A DNA stretch of 64,000 nt. Origin: Spisula solida (taxonomy: Eukaryota; Mollusca; Bivalvia; Venerida; Mactridae). The DNA lies in contig OX365945.1 of NCBI GenBank assembly GCA_947247005.1, positions 33,038,551 through 33,102,550 of the forward strand, in the 5' to 3' direction. Position numbers and translations under genes: made by a program. Below the pieces are notes generated by a model. It made no database searches. It was given only the letters and a program-made list of their open reading frames with translations, and was not told the DNA's origin. Below are positions 51,152-63,357 of this stretch, one piece after another (the stretch's first letter is position 1; each line of letters opens with the position of its first letter).

Positions 51152-51405
51152 ACAGGGGTCCTACTGAGGCATAAATGCCGAATCCTGCAAGTCTGTTTCA
51201 GGTGCCATTAGCACACATCCCTACACCTTAGCTATAGGTTTCAAAGATTCAGATTATAATGGAACTTCAAATGACTGTAACTTTGTCAATTCTTTGAACT
51301 TTTTCATCACTAAACTTTATTTTGCGCAGTTAAAAGATAATTCTTTCTAATGCAGCACATCTGGATTTCTGGATTAATCGGGAATTGTAAGGCCCCTGAT
51401 ATAAG
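51152..51405. mobile_element. GGGGTCCTACTGAGG MITE, copy 4
   Basis: CAGGGGTCCTACTGAGGCAT faces GTAAGGCCCCTGATAT. Inner blocks are as in the other copies. Confidence 0.75.
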
Positions 51406-52072
51406 GGTGAATGTCAGGACTGGTTGATTAAGTCAAGTTTAAGGATAATGTGATTGAGTTTCTCTGCATATCACAGATACACACTGAGGGGACTTTACTC
51501 TCCCATTCAAAAACATTAATTGGAGGTGGGAATAAATGACTTTAAGTATGTTCAAGTACAGGCCTTGATTTTACAAGGACAGGTATTTTAAACCATGTGA
51601 ATGACCTAAAAGTCTCCATTAAAGATCGAGAGCCTATTGTCTCTATAACAACATATAAGTATAACTTACTACATTTTCTTAATCATACTGTTGTTTGTTT
51701 GTTGTGACTTAGCGTGTACTTAAGTTTGAGATAGTCGGTGAATAACCTTGCCACAGAAAGTCGTGTTGCTAACGGCGTACAATGAGAGGTATATATACAC
51801 TGGTTTGTTCTATAAGGGTTCAACTTGAATATGATTGTATTGTGAACTACTAACTTTAAGTCCTAATCTTAAGTGCTACATAGCATCCATTTTCATCTTG
51901 TCACAAGGCCAAAAATAAAATAGTGTTTGTTTCCCCTTCCCTACCTACCCGAGCAAAAAGTCCCCTCCCCCATGAAAAAAATTTATACAAGAAGTTGTGT
52001 AAGAGAGTACAAAAACATAAATTATCAACAATAAAAAAAAAATTCAAAAAAAAAATATTACCTATAGTCCAG

Positions 52073-52285
52073 TTAGGATATTGTGACAGTGACGTTGCAG
52101 TTTATGTGTACGCAAAAAATCACAACCATTGTCTAAACAGGTAGAGCGAAGTTTAGTATGTTAGTTTAGCATTGAAATTATAGTAATATAGTTGTTTGTA
52201 CAGTATAAGTCTCTATAATTGGTTTTACACCGTTATAGTGGACTCGACCGCTGCGTCACTGGATTTTTATCCTGACTGGACTATA
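52073..52285. mobile_element. TATAGTCCAGTTAGGAT MITE, copy 3 (most complete)
   Basis: TATAGTCCAGTTAGGATATT faces TTTATCCTGACTGGACTATA. About 213 bp. Confidence 0.8.
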
Positions 52286-52794
52286 CCTACCAACTCAACC
52301 TTTATTGGCCAGGTCGGAAAGGGTTAACAAACAATATTTTATTTTTGGTCTTAACTATACTGTACAAGATGTTTTAGTGAGGATATCTGAGGGTAGGGCA
52401 TATTTTACAAGGTAATAATGATTGTCAGAGTACTGGTACATTCCTTATACAGTGAATAACATAACCAGCTTATCTCGATTTCAAACTTTTCATTTCAATC
52501 AATCACGTAAGTGAGTCAAGAGGGTCGCCGTAATCGATGATCCCTATCATGCTGAGAATACAGGCATTATGCTTTTATGCCAAACTGTCAAATTAAAAAC
52601 ATAGCTCTTGTCATTGACAAAATACGCCACTTGATACCCGTGTTAAAGCAATGACACAAGACAACTCGGTCTAAATATTAAGCTTTTTATCATCTATTTT
52701 ATTTTTTATATCTCTAAAGCCTACAGCGAGATAAGTCTATTAAAACAATGGGACTTTTCAAAGATATCCTTATAAGTTTCAACAAAAAATATAA

Positions 52795-53340
52795 CAAAGA
52801 AACAAAGGGATGTAACTGAATAACTATCCAGGGAGGTAACTGAGTCACAATCAAGAAACCTAAGGGAGGTAACTGAATAACAATCAAGGGATGTAACTGA
52901 ATCAAAATCAAGGGAGGTAACTGAGCCACAATCAAGGGAGGTAACTGAAAAACAATCAAGGGATGTAACTGAATGAAAATCAAGGGAGGTAACTGAGCCA
53001 CAATCAAGGGAGGTAACTGAGCCACAATCAAGGGATGTAACTGAATCAAAATCTAGGGAGGTAACTGAGCCACAATCAAGGGAGGTAACTGAGCCACAAT
53101 CAAGGGAGGTAACCGAGCAGCAATCAAGGGAGGTAACTGAAAAACAATCAAGGGATGTAACTGAATCAAAATCAAGGGAGGTAACTGAGCCACAATCAAG
53201 GGAGGTAACTGAGCCACAATCAAGGGAGGTAACTGAATGAAAATCAAGGGAGGTTACTGAATGAAAATCAAGGGACCTAAGGGAGGTAAAGGAATAACAA
53301 TCAAGGGAGGTAACCGAATAACCGTCAAAGGAGGTTATTT
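52795..53340. repeat. 24-bp minisatellite, about 22 copies
   Basis: The unit is CACAATCAAGGGAGGTAACT plus GAGC, with variants AATCAAAATCAAGGGATG and GAAAAACAATC. As 24 is a multiple of 3, the minus strand stays open with an 8-residue period (QLPPLIVA), broken at 53052-53050 by one substitution creating TAG. I regard the open frames as a by-product of the repeat. Confidence 0.9.
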
Positions 53341-54366
53341 AATCAAATCTTGTTTACAGCATCCCCCTGATGATTCGCAGTGATCAGTACTTGAAGAATC
53401 GTGTAATAATCCTTACAGGGAAATAAGAACCCACAGCTTTACCATTCAAGCCAATAATTTGACTACCTAGTTGGCTCCAGAACAGGGACAAAAAGAGCTT
53501 GGATGGAACAGTTGGGCTACTGCCAGAACAGTTGCAAAAGACAGAACACAACGGAGACAACACATCAAGGCCTTTATAATACACCAATGTGTGTGAAGAG
53601 GATAGGTGAGTTACCTCAAGTCATAGATGCGATCATCACTAATTACAGACTAGTTGGTTCAGCACAAGATTGTCATCAAGCTGATCTGTTCAATTCCCAG
53701 TTTATGACCAGCCAATCTCATTAAAATCAGACCCTAACATTTAGCTACGCTGTAATGTCAGTGTAAAGTAGTGAAGCGTTATATGGATTTGATTTAAATG
53801 TGATTGGTGACCAGCCTACCTGGGTACTTGTATGGTGTTTCATTAGTGACTACATGTATGCTATGTCCTTGAAGAAGAATAAGTAACTGATATTTGGTAA
53901 TAATTCGCAAATCCTTGCATTCTGATTGGCTAAGACAAGGCGTGAAATTCAACAAATGGTCTTTTAATCCTATATTAATTAATTCTAAGAAAGTTAAATA
54001 CAAAAATGTATTTGCCAAAAAATGTTTGAAAATCGTATAAAGATGTCATAAAACAAGATGAAAGCAAAGGAATAAAATCACAACAAGAGTTTTATGGGTG
54101 ACACAAACAAGCAAACATTGGTCACATTTATGTGTGAATTAGATAAAACACCCTGTCAGTAAATCACAATTCTAAACCCAAGTCTGTACAACAAGATACT
54201 TCAACAAGCTTAAAGTAACAACATAACAACTTCACAAGTGTCAAAACAAGTGTAAAAACATTGCCGTAATTTTTCTCTTTTTTTCGATAAGACGTGCCCC
54301 ACTGTTAGGCACCCTGACATGGACCATGGCCTTGTTTGACAGTCAGACCATCATACTAGGGGTATA
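53341..54366. other. No gene recognised
   Basis: Short unsupported frames on both strands. No exon with both splice sites and a coherent frame could be placed. Confidence 0.4.
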
Positions 54367-54368
54367 AT

Positions 54369-55426
54369 AACAAGAGGGCCCAAAGTGCCCTAGGTCGCTC
54401 ACCTGTCGAACTTGACCTAGATTTTGTTGAGAAGATCATTGTGACCAAGTTTTATACAGATTAGGCCAATATTGTGACCTCTAGTGATTACACAAGGTTT
54501 TTCTATGATTTGACCTTATGACCTAGTTTTTGACCCCAGATAAACCAATATCGAACTTGACCTAGATTTTGTTGAGATCATCATTGTGACCAAGCTTCAT
54601 AAATATCAGGCCAAATATGTGACCTCTAGTGACTACACAAGGTTTTTCTATTATTTGACCTTGTGACCTAGTTTTTGACCCCGGATGACCCAATATCGAA
54701 CTTGACCTAGATTTTGTTGAGTTGATCATTATGACCAAGTTTCGTAAATATTATGCTAAAACTGTGACCTCTATTGACTACACAAGGTTTTTCTATGATT
54801 TGACCTTGTGACCTAGTTTTTGACCCCAGATGACCCATTATCGAACTTGACCTAGATTTTATTAGGATGATCATTGTGACAGAGTTTCAATAAGATTAGA
54901 CCAAAATGGTGACCTCTAGTGACAACACAAGATTTTTCTATGATTTGACCTTGTGATCTAGTTTTTGACTCCAGATGACCCATTATCGAACTTGACCTAG
55001 ATTTTATTGGGATGATCATTGTGACAGAGTTTCTCTAGTGACAACACAAGGTTTTTCTATGATTTGACCTTGTGACCTAGTTTTTGACCTCGGATGACCC
55101 AATATCGAACTTGACCTAGATTTTGTTAGGATGATCATTGTGACTAAGTTTCATAAAGAATAAGTAAAAATTGTGACCTCTAGTGACTACACAAGGTTTT
55201 TCTATTATTTGACCTAGTTACCTAGTTTTTGACCCCAGATGCCCCAATATCGAACTTGGCCTAGATTTTGTTAAGATGATCATTGTGACCAAGTTTCATA
55301 AAGATTAGGCTAAAATTGTGACCTCTTGTGTCTACACAAGCCAATTGTTGACGGACGGACGACGGACGGACGGACGAAGAGTGATCACAAAAGCTCACTC
55401 TGTCACTTTGTGACAGGTGAGCTAAA
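54369..55426 (+). mobile_element. Pearl-like / Helentron-type element, copy 2
   Basis: It has the same architecture as 37074-38759: AACAAGAGGGCCCAAAGTGC and GTCGCTCACCTGTC at the start, about 6.5 core monomers, a shorter GGAC run at 55350-55375, the hairpin with TGTCACTTTGTGACAGGTGA, and the end GCTAAA. One monomer near 55021-55040 carries an internal deletion. Confidence 0.85.
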
Positions 55427-55496
55427 TATGAAAGTAGATACCAATTTATTCATTGTATTAAAGTGCAGCAATAATTACAAATTGTTGCATACTTCA

Positions 55497-55742
55497 GGGG
55501 TGTCAACAGGGCCAAATTAAAAATTAGGAAAATCGTATGCCCGCTGACTATTTTTGCCAAACAAGAGATCTCTATAAGTTACTCAATTTATATTAAAGAA
55601 AATCCTTTTGAGCAGATTAAATTTACCATAACTTTGCCATTTGTTGAAATATTTTCATCAAATAACTTTTATTTTGGTGAGAAGTCATTGCTCTTTCAGG
55701 AATGATAAATCTGGATTAATCAGTAAAATTGACACCCCTGAT
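55497..55742. mobile_element. AGGGGTGTCA MITE
   Basis: CAGGGGTGTCAACAG faces AATTGACACCCCTG. The inner TTTTTGCCAAACAAGAG and TTAAAGAAAATCCTTTTGAG match a fragment at 36623-36712. Confidence 0.65.
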
Positions 55743-56039
55743 TCTTTAAAGGTGAAATTGTATCTTATTCTATGTCAAACTGTGATAAATAGTTAATGTA
55801 TCGCTGATGCATATATCATATTTGTCAAACTGCAATATTATGTATATAACCAATGACATAGCATCTGTGATGAGAGTGCATCATAAAAAATGCACTCCTC
55901 ATTTATATATACTAATATATGTAAATAATGGCCACCAATCGTGACAATTTCAACCAAATCATTTTGAAATTGTAGTATTTGGTCTTGTTAATGTGTTTTT
56001 AATTTTTCAGCATTTCATGTCCAACATGATAAGTCAACA

Positions 56040-56270
56040 ATGAGGGTGGTATTCACAAAGCATCTTTAAGTTAGTAGAAAACTTAATCATTTTGAAAATC
56101 TTAAACTTTGCTTAAGTGTAATTTGTATCAGCGGACCAAAAAATTTGAGATAATTTTTTACATTATAGTTTTGAAGTATCATGAAAATAGGTACAATAAT
56201 CATTAAGAAAACACAGATTATTCTTCAATTTGCGGGAATACGAGCAGCACAATTTTTTAACTAACATAAT
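56040..56270. mobile_element. CACAAAGCATCT MITE, copy 3
   Basis: GGGTGGTATTCACAAAGCAT then TTAGTAGAAAACTTAATC match the other copies; the right end is diverged. Confidence 0.5.
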
Positions 56271-56524
56271 ACCAGCCTAGCTAGCGTATAAGTCATCCAA
56301 ATATACAGTACGCATTAACTAAATAAAACAATTTTAAATGCTGATGAATGGTTAACCTGAGTAGATGATTTTTAACATTTTTGTTCACTTGGTTGCCATG
56401 GTTACCATATTTCAATTTATTTCAGCTGACTTTGCAAATATTTTAAAGAACCATGCAATCACTGTACAATCATTCCTGTGATATTTAAGTTATCACAGAC
56501 TCAATGGTTTCCATGAAGAAGAAC

Positions 56525-56840
56525 TTAAATGGGTTTTTAAATAGAAGAACTTTAATGGGTATCCAATAGAAGAACTTTAATGAGTATCCAAATAGAAGAA
56601 CTTTAATGGGTATCCAACAGAAGAACTTTAATGGGTATCCAATAGAAGAACTTTAATGGGTATCCAACAGAAGAACTTTAATGGGTATCCAATAGAAGAA
56701 CTTTAATGGGTATCCAATAGAAGAACTTTAATGGGTATCCAATAGAAGAACTTTAATGGGTATCCAATAGAAGAACTTTAATGGGTATCCAATAGAAGAA
56801 CTTTAATGGGTTTCTAAATACAAGAACTTTAATGGTTTAG
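56525..56840. repeat. 25-bp minisatellite, about 13 copies
   Basis: The unit is AGAAGAACTTTAATGGGTAT then CCAAT, nearly identical from copy to copy. It lies about 100 bases downstream of the 56940-57129 exon on its own strand, in the intron. Confidence 0.9.
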
Positions 56841-56939
56841 TAAAACTTTTTTTGGGGGGATGGATACAAAACACAGGAAGTATTTTAATTTGCATTATGG
56901 TAATTAACAATTTATCAATCACGTCACATCACTACTTAC

Positions 56940-57129
56940 ATGTTTTTCTGTTTCTCCACCTCCAGCTATCTATAACACATTGAATATCAATGTCATCTAC
57001 TGTTTTACCCCAATCTAAACTGGCGGGCCCTGTGTCTGTACTGCCAGATCCATCCCGTCCACCAACCCAGTCAAATACACTCCTGTTATACATGCTCAAG
57101 TCCTCGCTTACTCTAACGTATTCTAACAT
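56940..57129 (-). CDS. Alternative or separate first coding exon (MLEYVRVSEDLS...)
   Basis: The ATG at 57129 is preceded in frame by TGA (57141-57139) without an intervening acceptor, so this is a true start. It encodes 63 residues (MLEYVRVSEDLSMYNRSVFD, SLDWGKTVDDIDIQCVIDSW, RWRNRKT) and ends ACAT|GTAAGT in phase 1. The tail is acidic then basic. Exon 2 of the large gene needs phase 0, so this exon must join another acceptor. Exons 5, 11, 12 and 14 of the large gene accept phase 1, or an unseen exon exists. No known domain. Confidence 0.6.
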
Positions 57130-57144
57130 TGTTGAATGTCAATT

Positions 57145-59090
57145 GTACAATTCACACTTTCACAAACACAAACTTTAGTAGGTCCTCTACTCAGTCAATT
57201 AACAATCAATGTAACTGTTATTTAATATGATTATTTTTTACTACAAACAAAATATTTCTCATCATTTCGTTAATTGAGTCACACACTGAATATTATTCAG
57301 CAGTTTTATACACGGGTAGAACACAACTAAGTTCACTGATCAACGATCTGTAAAACATTAACTAAGAAATGACAATAGGTTGAAGTTCTATTCAAAAATT
57401 CCTTTTTTGTCCATTAAAAGACATTCAAATTTAATATTCAATTTTTTCCGTTAAAGTAACCAACGGTTATTCCAAAATTCCTTTTTGTCCATTAGAACAA
57501 ATATTCAAATTTAATATTCAATTTAATCTGTTAAAGTAACACACAGTCAGTGGGTGATCCCATTAAGTCCTTTCTCAGTGGGTTTAAATTGTATAATTAA
57601 ATTTTATCTAAAAATACAAATTTTCTATGTTATTATCCTCTGTATCATCTGTTAAGTAAGCCATACATCACTTCCAACCATCATTATTACAATCAAACGT
57701 CAGTACTTCATACGATTTCTTTACTCTTGTTTAACTAGTCAAGAGGTTTGTCAACACGAGAATTGAACACAATAAAATACTTTTATCTTATATCAACTCA
57801 TAAACTATAACTTGTTTTGATTACAAAGATAAAACAGGGCCGAGAGACATGAGCAGAATTTACCGTCGAAGAAACAATGCCCTAGTATTACAGTTACTAG
57901 TATGTATATGTATTTATTGAAGTTTTATTTGTAAAAAAAATGTTTACAAAATATACTCAAAACAGATAATCATTTTCAACGAATATAATTTACCGGTATA
58001 TTTACCATCTACCATATTTCTATATTTCATTAAAGTCAAATCTTTAAAAAAGAATGAAATAAAAATAACTAGAAAATTTTATGAAATATATTTAGGAACA
58101 GAATAGTTCAAAATTGTCACAACTGGTTTACAATGCATTAATATTACCATCTACATTAATATTTTTCCATTTTCATCAAACACAATAATCACTGATTACG
58201 ATACTACGTTATTGCAGTCCATCCATTTATCTCGCTCTGACGCCTTTTGATTAAATCAGTTATGAAATTATCTGAATAGATCGACTGAACACTTCATTTC
58301 ACTAATAGTCTTAATTCTGTTATTCTTATCAACAGTATTTGATCAAATGAACTAACAAACTGTGAAAATCTATCGTCTATCAAATCATTTGTTAGTTTTG
58401 GATTATAGCGCTTTCACCTGTCACAATTGCTAAACACCAATCAAAGACTTAGACTTATCGACTAATCTAAATAAAGGCTGTCTTACAATGCAGAATCAAA
58501 CGTCTTGTATTATTATGGAAATTTCCATAACTAGAAAAAAATGTTTATTACAGATCTGAAGTTTGGCTTTTATCTTACATGTTAATAGTCCTACTATATG
58601 CCTACGCATAAACTTACCTATACTATACATCAATGCATATTGTAAACAATCAAAATAGTTTTGAAGAGTCTTGTACTAGCTAAACATTCAAGACTTTAAT
58701 TTAAGTAACTTTGATTTCGGGGTTGTAAAAATGCCTGTACACTAGGAGGATTGGAGTAGTGCCATAGTACTGTAGTAGGCGCTGACAAAATGTTGAATCT
58801 AGAATATTTTGATTGAGCTCATGTTAAAAAAATGAAAATCAGAAACCATACTTTTTCTTAAGAAAATTTGAACCCATACTTTTTTCTCAAATACGCTGAC
58901 TATCTTGATGGGAGACCTTGAAAAATGCACTAATGCATCAATGCAGCAGGCCTTGCAGCTTGTTATAATTTTCCCAATGTAAATCTATAGAACAAGCCCA
59001 GCATGCAACCCTGGCGGCCTGCCATGTATTTTAAAGAATCAAAATAACTTAAGGAATTTACGTCACCCAAGGAACAAGCCTGCGAAATAA
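57145..59090. other. Upstream region of the 57129 start, no gene seen
   Basis: A/T-rich DNA with a diverged direct duplication near 57395-57450 and 57470-57530 (ATTCAAATTTAATATTCAAT and CTGTTAAAGTAAC-type blocks). It would hold the promoter and 5' UTR of the 57129 start. Confidence 0.4.
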
Positions 59091-59311
59091 CTTTGAAACA
59101 GCATTTTTACAGACTTAAAATTTTCAAATGTTTCGATCTAGCTTTACAGAGACCCTTGCAGCGGTGTTTTTTATTACATAAGTGCCCCTCAAATGAGGTT
59201 ACACATAAGGCTGTAAAGAATGTGTCTGTGTGCCAGGCCAGATTTGACCAATTTCATCAATCTTGGAAAGAGGAATTTCATATCATACTCAGTACTCAAT
59301 ACCAAAGACAG

Positions 59312-59722
59312 TAAGGCCCGAGTTTTTTAATTTTTTGTTACTCAGACATTTTTCCGAAAAAAGTCCACAGGAGGAGGGAAAAAAATAAAAATAAAAACTC
59401 CCAAAATATAGCTTGCACGAGCTGCTGGTGGTAGAATAATCAATGATGGTCAGATTGAAAGCAATCAACATTCAACAACAGTGTTAGTTTATAAGAAAAC
59501 AGCCAATTTATCTTAAGACTAGGACACTGCAGTGATACACTAATATAATAAAACTTATTATTAACAAATTAATGAAATAATAATACAATGCTGGTCCATT
59601 TATGATCAAAACATTATATGCAATTTTGTTTTTTTCCAGTTTTTCAATTTTTTTTTTTGAAAATGCCAAAAAATTGGACAGGAGGGTCCGAGTAACGAAA
59701 AATAAAAGAACTCTGGCCTAAG
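59312..59722. mobile_element. AAGGCCCGAGTTTTTT inverted-repeat element
   Basis: AAGGCCCGAGTTTTTTAATT, then TTGTTACTC, faces GAGTAACGAAAAATAAAAGA, then ACTCTGGCCT. About 410 bp, non-autonomous. Confidence 0.65.
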
Positions 59723-59782
59723 AGTTGTGTTCATCTTTTTGCTTGACATTCTTTTTATGGCTTTTGTGCACTGGTGTTTCTG

Positions 59783-60032
59783 CTGAGTGCTACCTTCACT
59801 GTTACATTCTGTAAACTGCCGAGTGCTACCTTCACTGTTACATTCTGTAACCTGCCGAGTGCTACCTTCGCTGTTACATTCTGTAACCTGTCGAGTGCTA
59901 CCTTCACTGTTACATTCTGTAACCTGCTGAGTGCTACCTTCACTGTTACATTCTGTAACCTGCCGAGTGCTACCTTCACTGTTACATTCTGTAACCTGCC
60001 TAGTGCTACCCTCACTGTTACATTCTGTAACT
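59783..60032. repeat. 36-bp minisatellite, 7 copies
   Basis: The unit contains GAGTGCTACCTTCACTGTTA and CATTCTGTAACCTGCC, exactly 36 bp. Both strands stay open with a 12-residue period (SATFTVTFCNLP on plus). With no splice or domain support, I treat it as noncoding. Confidence 0.9.
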
Positions 60033-60594
60033 ATCTTTTTTCAAAATTTATTAAACAGATTCCTCAAGACTATAGGAAACATATACCAGGCATGAGTCAG
60101 AATAGATTTTATTGAAAAAAAGAGGAAACTTTTCCAGGGGTCCGTTATTATATTATACTAAGAGCAATGTCCTAGGCAATACGGCCGTGATTTTATGATA
60201 TTCAGTGAAATAATATTAATCTTTTTACGTTACACAAACTTGTTTTCTCTACCACCACTTGCCGTCATTGTTAAGTGATCACAAGTGGTACTGGTGGCAG
60301 ATTGCACCTCTCCAACATCTCAAGTATTTAAGACAAGAAAATGGTCAACCGATCAAACCATTCAAAGACTTAACTTTCACTAATCCCCTTCAGTCAGATA
60401 ATACTGGCTTATGTAACCAAGTAGAACATTACTGGATCAAATAAATTAAACTGTCAATAATGATTTAGATTAAACTTTTAACACCTTGACTAATTCCTTA
60501 ACGAGCTTAACTTGTTGGTACAAGGGATTAACTCTGATTTTATTAAAATAAAAAGTAAAGGCAAGAGTACCTAGTGTGTGGAAATTTCAGGATG

Positions 60595-61520
60595 AAAGGG
60601 GTAAAGCCACGAAGGGTAAAAAATGGCCCTATGTCCAAATCATGTGAAAATGATAAATTTATACCATCAGTTGAAGTATTTTACAAAAACGGTATTTTTT
60701 AAGATTTTTTTTTAAAACTGTTACCATGGTAACGGGTATAATATTTTGCCAAAAAATGGAAAAAAGCTTCTATTTCCAAAATAGTGAATCAAAATGTAAG
60801 TGCGCATCCATAGAGTGATATTAAGAATTGAAACTTATCTTTATTACGAATTTGGTTGCCATGGTAACAGTTTTCATAAAATGCCCAAAATGTACATTTA
60901 TGACTCCAAACTAAATAAAATGACGTTTTTATTAAAGTGGGTGGGGTTCAATGGAGTATATCAAAACAGCAAGGCGTATTTTTTGTAAGTTTTTTATGTA
61001 TCATTGAAGTACAGTGTCTAATGATTGTGTACAGCATATAAAACATTGTACAATAAGTACTAAATGTATTGAGAATATGGCTAAAAGCGGGGTGAATGTC
61101 ATGCCTTCGTGGCTCTATGACGAGAGGAAATAACGTTGAAGCGGTACCTAAAATCTTAAAACTTAATATGGGCACAGCTCTCGACCATCATGAATTGTGC
61201 TGTAAACAATGTATTATAAAGTACAATTTCACATTTTAGTCATCTGATTTTGGTCGAGGACTGTGCCCATATTCAAAAAATCACTTATACTGGAAAATAT
61301 GGACAAAATATGCCATTTTTGTGAAAATGGCCAAACATGGATACCAATTAGTGGACAGGTGACAGGTAAAAATCAAATTTGATGAAAAATGCTTCCCTAT
61401 GCAAACGGATAAAGCTATCCACATTATAAAAATATACAAATGACACATAATAACATTCTTTGATAATTTAATAATTTTTAGGCCAATTCAGACCTTTCGT
61501 GGATCTACTCCTTTGGACAT
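60595..61520. repeat. Unclassified repeat region with a ~105-bp hairpin
   Basis: TATGGGCACAGCTCTCGACC (61168-61187) faces GGTCGAGGACTGTGCCCATA (61252-61271). Around it, GTTACCATGGTAACGGG and GGTTGCCATGGTAACAG recur, and matching CACGAAGG/CCTTCGTGG blocks lie at the outer ends (60608, 61108). It may be one larger inverted element of about 500 bp. Confidence 0.45.
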
Positions 61521-61599
61521 TTATAAAATATACAGTATAATACAATTATTTATTAATGGCACTTTTATCATCTAAATACATATTCATTAGTGCTTGAAA

Positions 61600-61845
61600 A
61601 AACACAATTGATGCATGGTTAAAATAATTTCCTTATGCGGAGGTATAAATCTAGAAATTAAGATGCAAAATGCCATTGTACACTGTTCTATCGTTAAAAT
61701 TCAGCTCATGAAATTTCGAATGACCATAACTTTGTCAATACTTTTAATTTTTCACCAAACCACAAGTTCATTCTTTCTAGGGCAGCAAATCCAGATTTCG
61801 GGAATATTACCGATATGTCGGACGCCTGTTCTATAATACCCTAAA
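61600..61845. mobile_element. GGGGTCCTACTGAGG MITE, partial copy
   Basis: Only the inner and right parts remain: AATGACCATAACTTTGTCAA, TTCATTCTTTCTAGGGCAGC, AAATCCAGATTTCGGG. Confidence 0.5.
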
Positions 61846-62439
61846 ATCAGAGTTGGTTCACCAACAATTAAAACTTCAATCCCCATGGAAACAATATCAG
61901 TAATCAGTCACGTAATTGGAACAACCAGAACAGAACCGAACCAAACAGAACATACAATATTTGACTTGATTTTAATCTTGACAATAATCCGCCGATTTAT
62001 TCTAACATTTCTTCATTAACATTAATCCTCTTATTCTTACATTAACACTTAATCGACACTTTGTTAGGTAGGTTAAATATAACTGTTGTATAAGATTTAA
62101 TAAAATAAAAAATCTAATGAAACATGCCAAGTTTGAGCATTGACTTTTAACACCAATCTGCAATTATTTTATTATATTATTAAGGTCAGTAGAACAACAA
62201 GGTAATAAAGGACACTGTACTTTATATGAGACAATTAGTTTTCAGATTGCTGTCCAAAGGTAGTTTAAATACTGCTTGTTAAATAAAGCGGACAGTTGAC
62301 TTATCTGGTGTCTGGGGTAATAACCAGAATTAACCTATAGTCCAACAAGTCCTCATAACTTGCCCACTTCAATCAACCAGTTTTTCAACCAAGATGTTCA
62401 GAATGAGGGTCATAGGTTATCAAGTATATAGAAAATAGA

Positions 62440-62685
62440 AGGGTTTTGTAACAAAAACATATGTCTTCATCAAAGAGTTATAACTCTGAGAAAAATAATC
62501 TGACCTAAAAAACCTGACAATGTTGTATTATGCAACTAGGCTTGGTACCAACTATTCATGAGAAGTTTTTTAGGGTTGTAACTGGTGGTTTAGAAAAACA
62601 TGCGCAGACAAACTTTGTAACACCAAGTACAAAATCAATATGTGTCTCCCCAACCGTATGTATATTTGGAGACATAATAAGAAAG
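62440..62685 (+). repeat. SINE-like interspersed repeat, copy 4
   Basis: AAGAGTTATAACTCTGAGAA, ACTAGGCTTGGTACCAACTA, GCGCAGACAAACTTTGTAAC and CAATATGTGTCTCCCC in the family order. It ends GGAGACATAAT. Confidence 0.65.
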
Positions 62686-63212
62686 CAAACTTGAATTAAG
62701 GGGTTCGCAATAAAATTTTGGGCTTGCTATATCATCGGTATAAGGTAGAACAATAGAAGATGTATGATAATTATTGATGCAGCTACAAATAAAGGACAAA
62801 GATTGCTTTAGTCGCAAAATATAGATCATGTTACAATAACTTTGCTATAACACTGTCAGACTGTACCTTTGTACCAATTTCATAATGGCTTAATTTTCAA
62901 ACTTAAATACATGAAAATATTGGATAAGGCAATACAATATATTATTGTGGTTCCGGTAACCATACCTGTATACATTAATTTAATACCCCTACACCAAACA
63001 TATTACTGGCATTTTTCTAGAAGTCACAGTGGATAGTTTATTTGCCAGTGCATAAAAGTCAATAAAATAATTTTAAAACATAAAATATTTTCCTATCAAC
63101 CCGATTTTTCAGCAAGTTACCAGAACCACAATATTAATATGTTATGGCTTTAACTATTTAAAACATGTCCCAGGAACATCAATACCAGGAACATCAATAA
63201 AGTGTTTCCTAC

Positions 63213-63357
63213 CTCCATACACATCCACTGACTTTCCATCCTGGGTCTTAATGGTAGGGCCTTGTCCTTCAGCCCTTTGTGCCCACCGACCTCGGGGTGC
63301 AGGGCCTGGTTCAGATTCCTCGGTACTAGCTTTATTTTCTGTTCCCTCACCATCAAA
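63213..63357 (-). CDS. Internal coding exon upstream of the large gene (FDGEGTENKASTEESEPG...)
   Basis: The acceptor GGTTTCAG precedes TTTGATGGTG and the donor is TATGGAG|GTAGGA. One frame gives 48 residues (FDGEGTENKASTEESEPGPA, PRGRWAQRAEGQGPTIKTQD, GKSVDVYG), phase 0 in and phase 1 out. A second frame is also open, but its protein is less plausible. It is hydrophilic, Glu/Gly/Pro-rich and probably disordered. It ends in phase 1 like the 57129 exon, so the two could share a downstream partner. It may belong to a longer isoform of the large gene or to a different gene starting beyond base 64000. Confidence 0.6.

Noticed and set aside
60259..60444. 61-codon plus-strand frame (MPSLLSDHKWYWWQ...)
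   Set aside because: No splice sites, neighbouring exons or known motif; length is within chance expectation.
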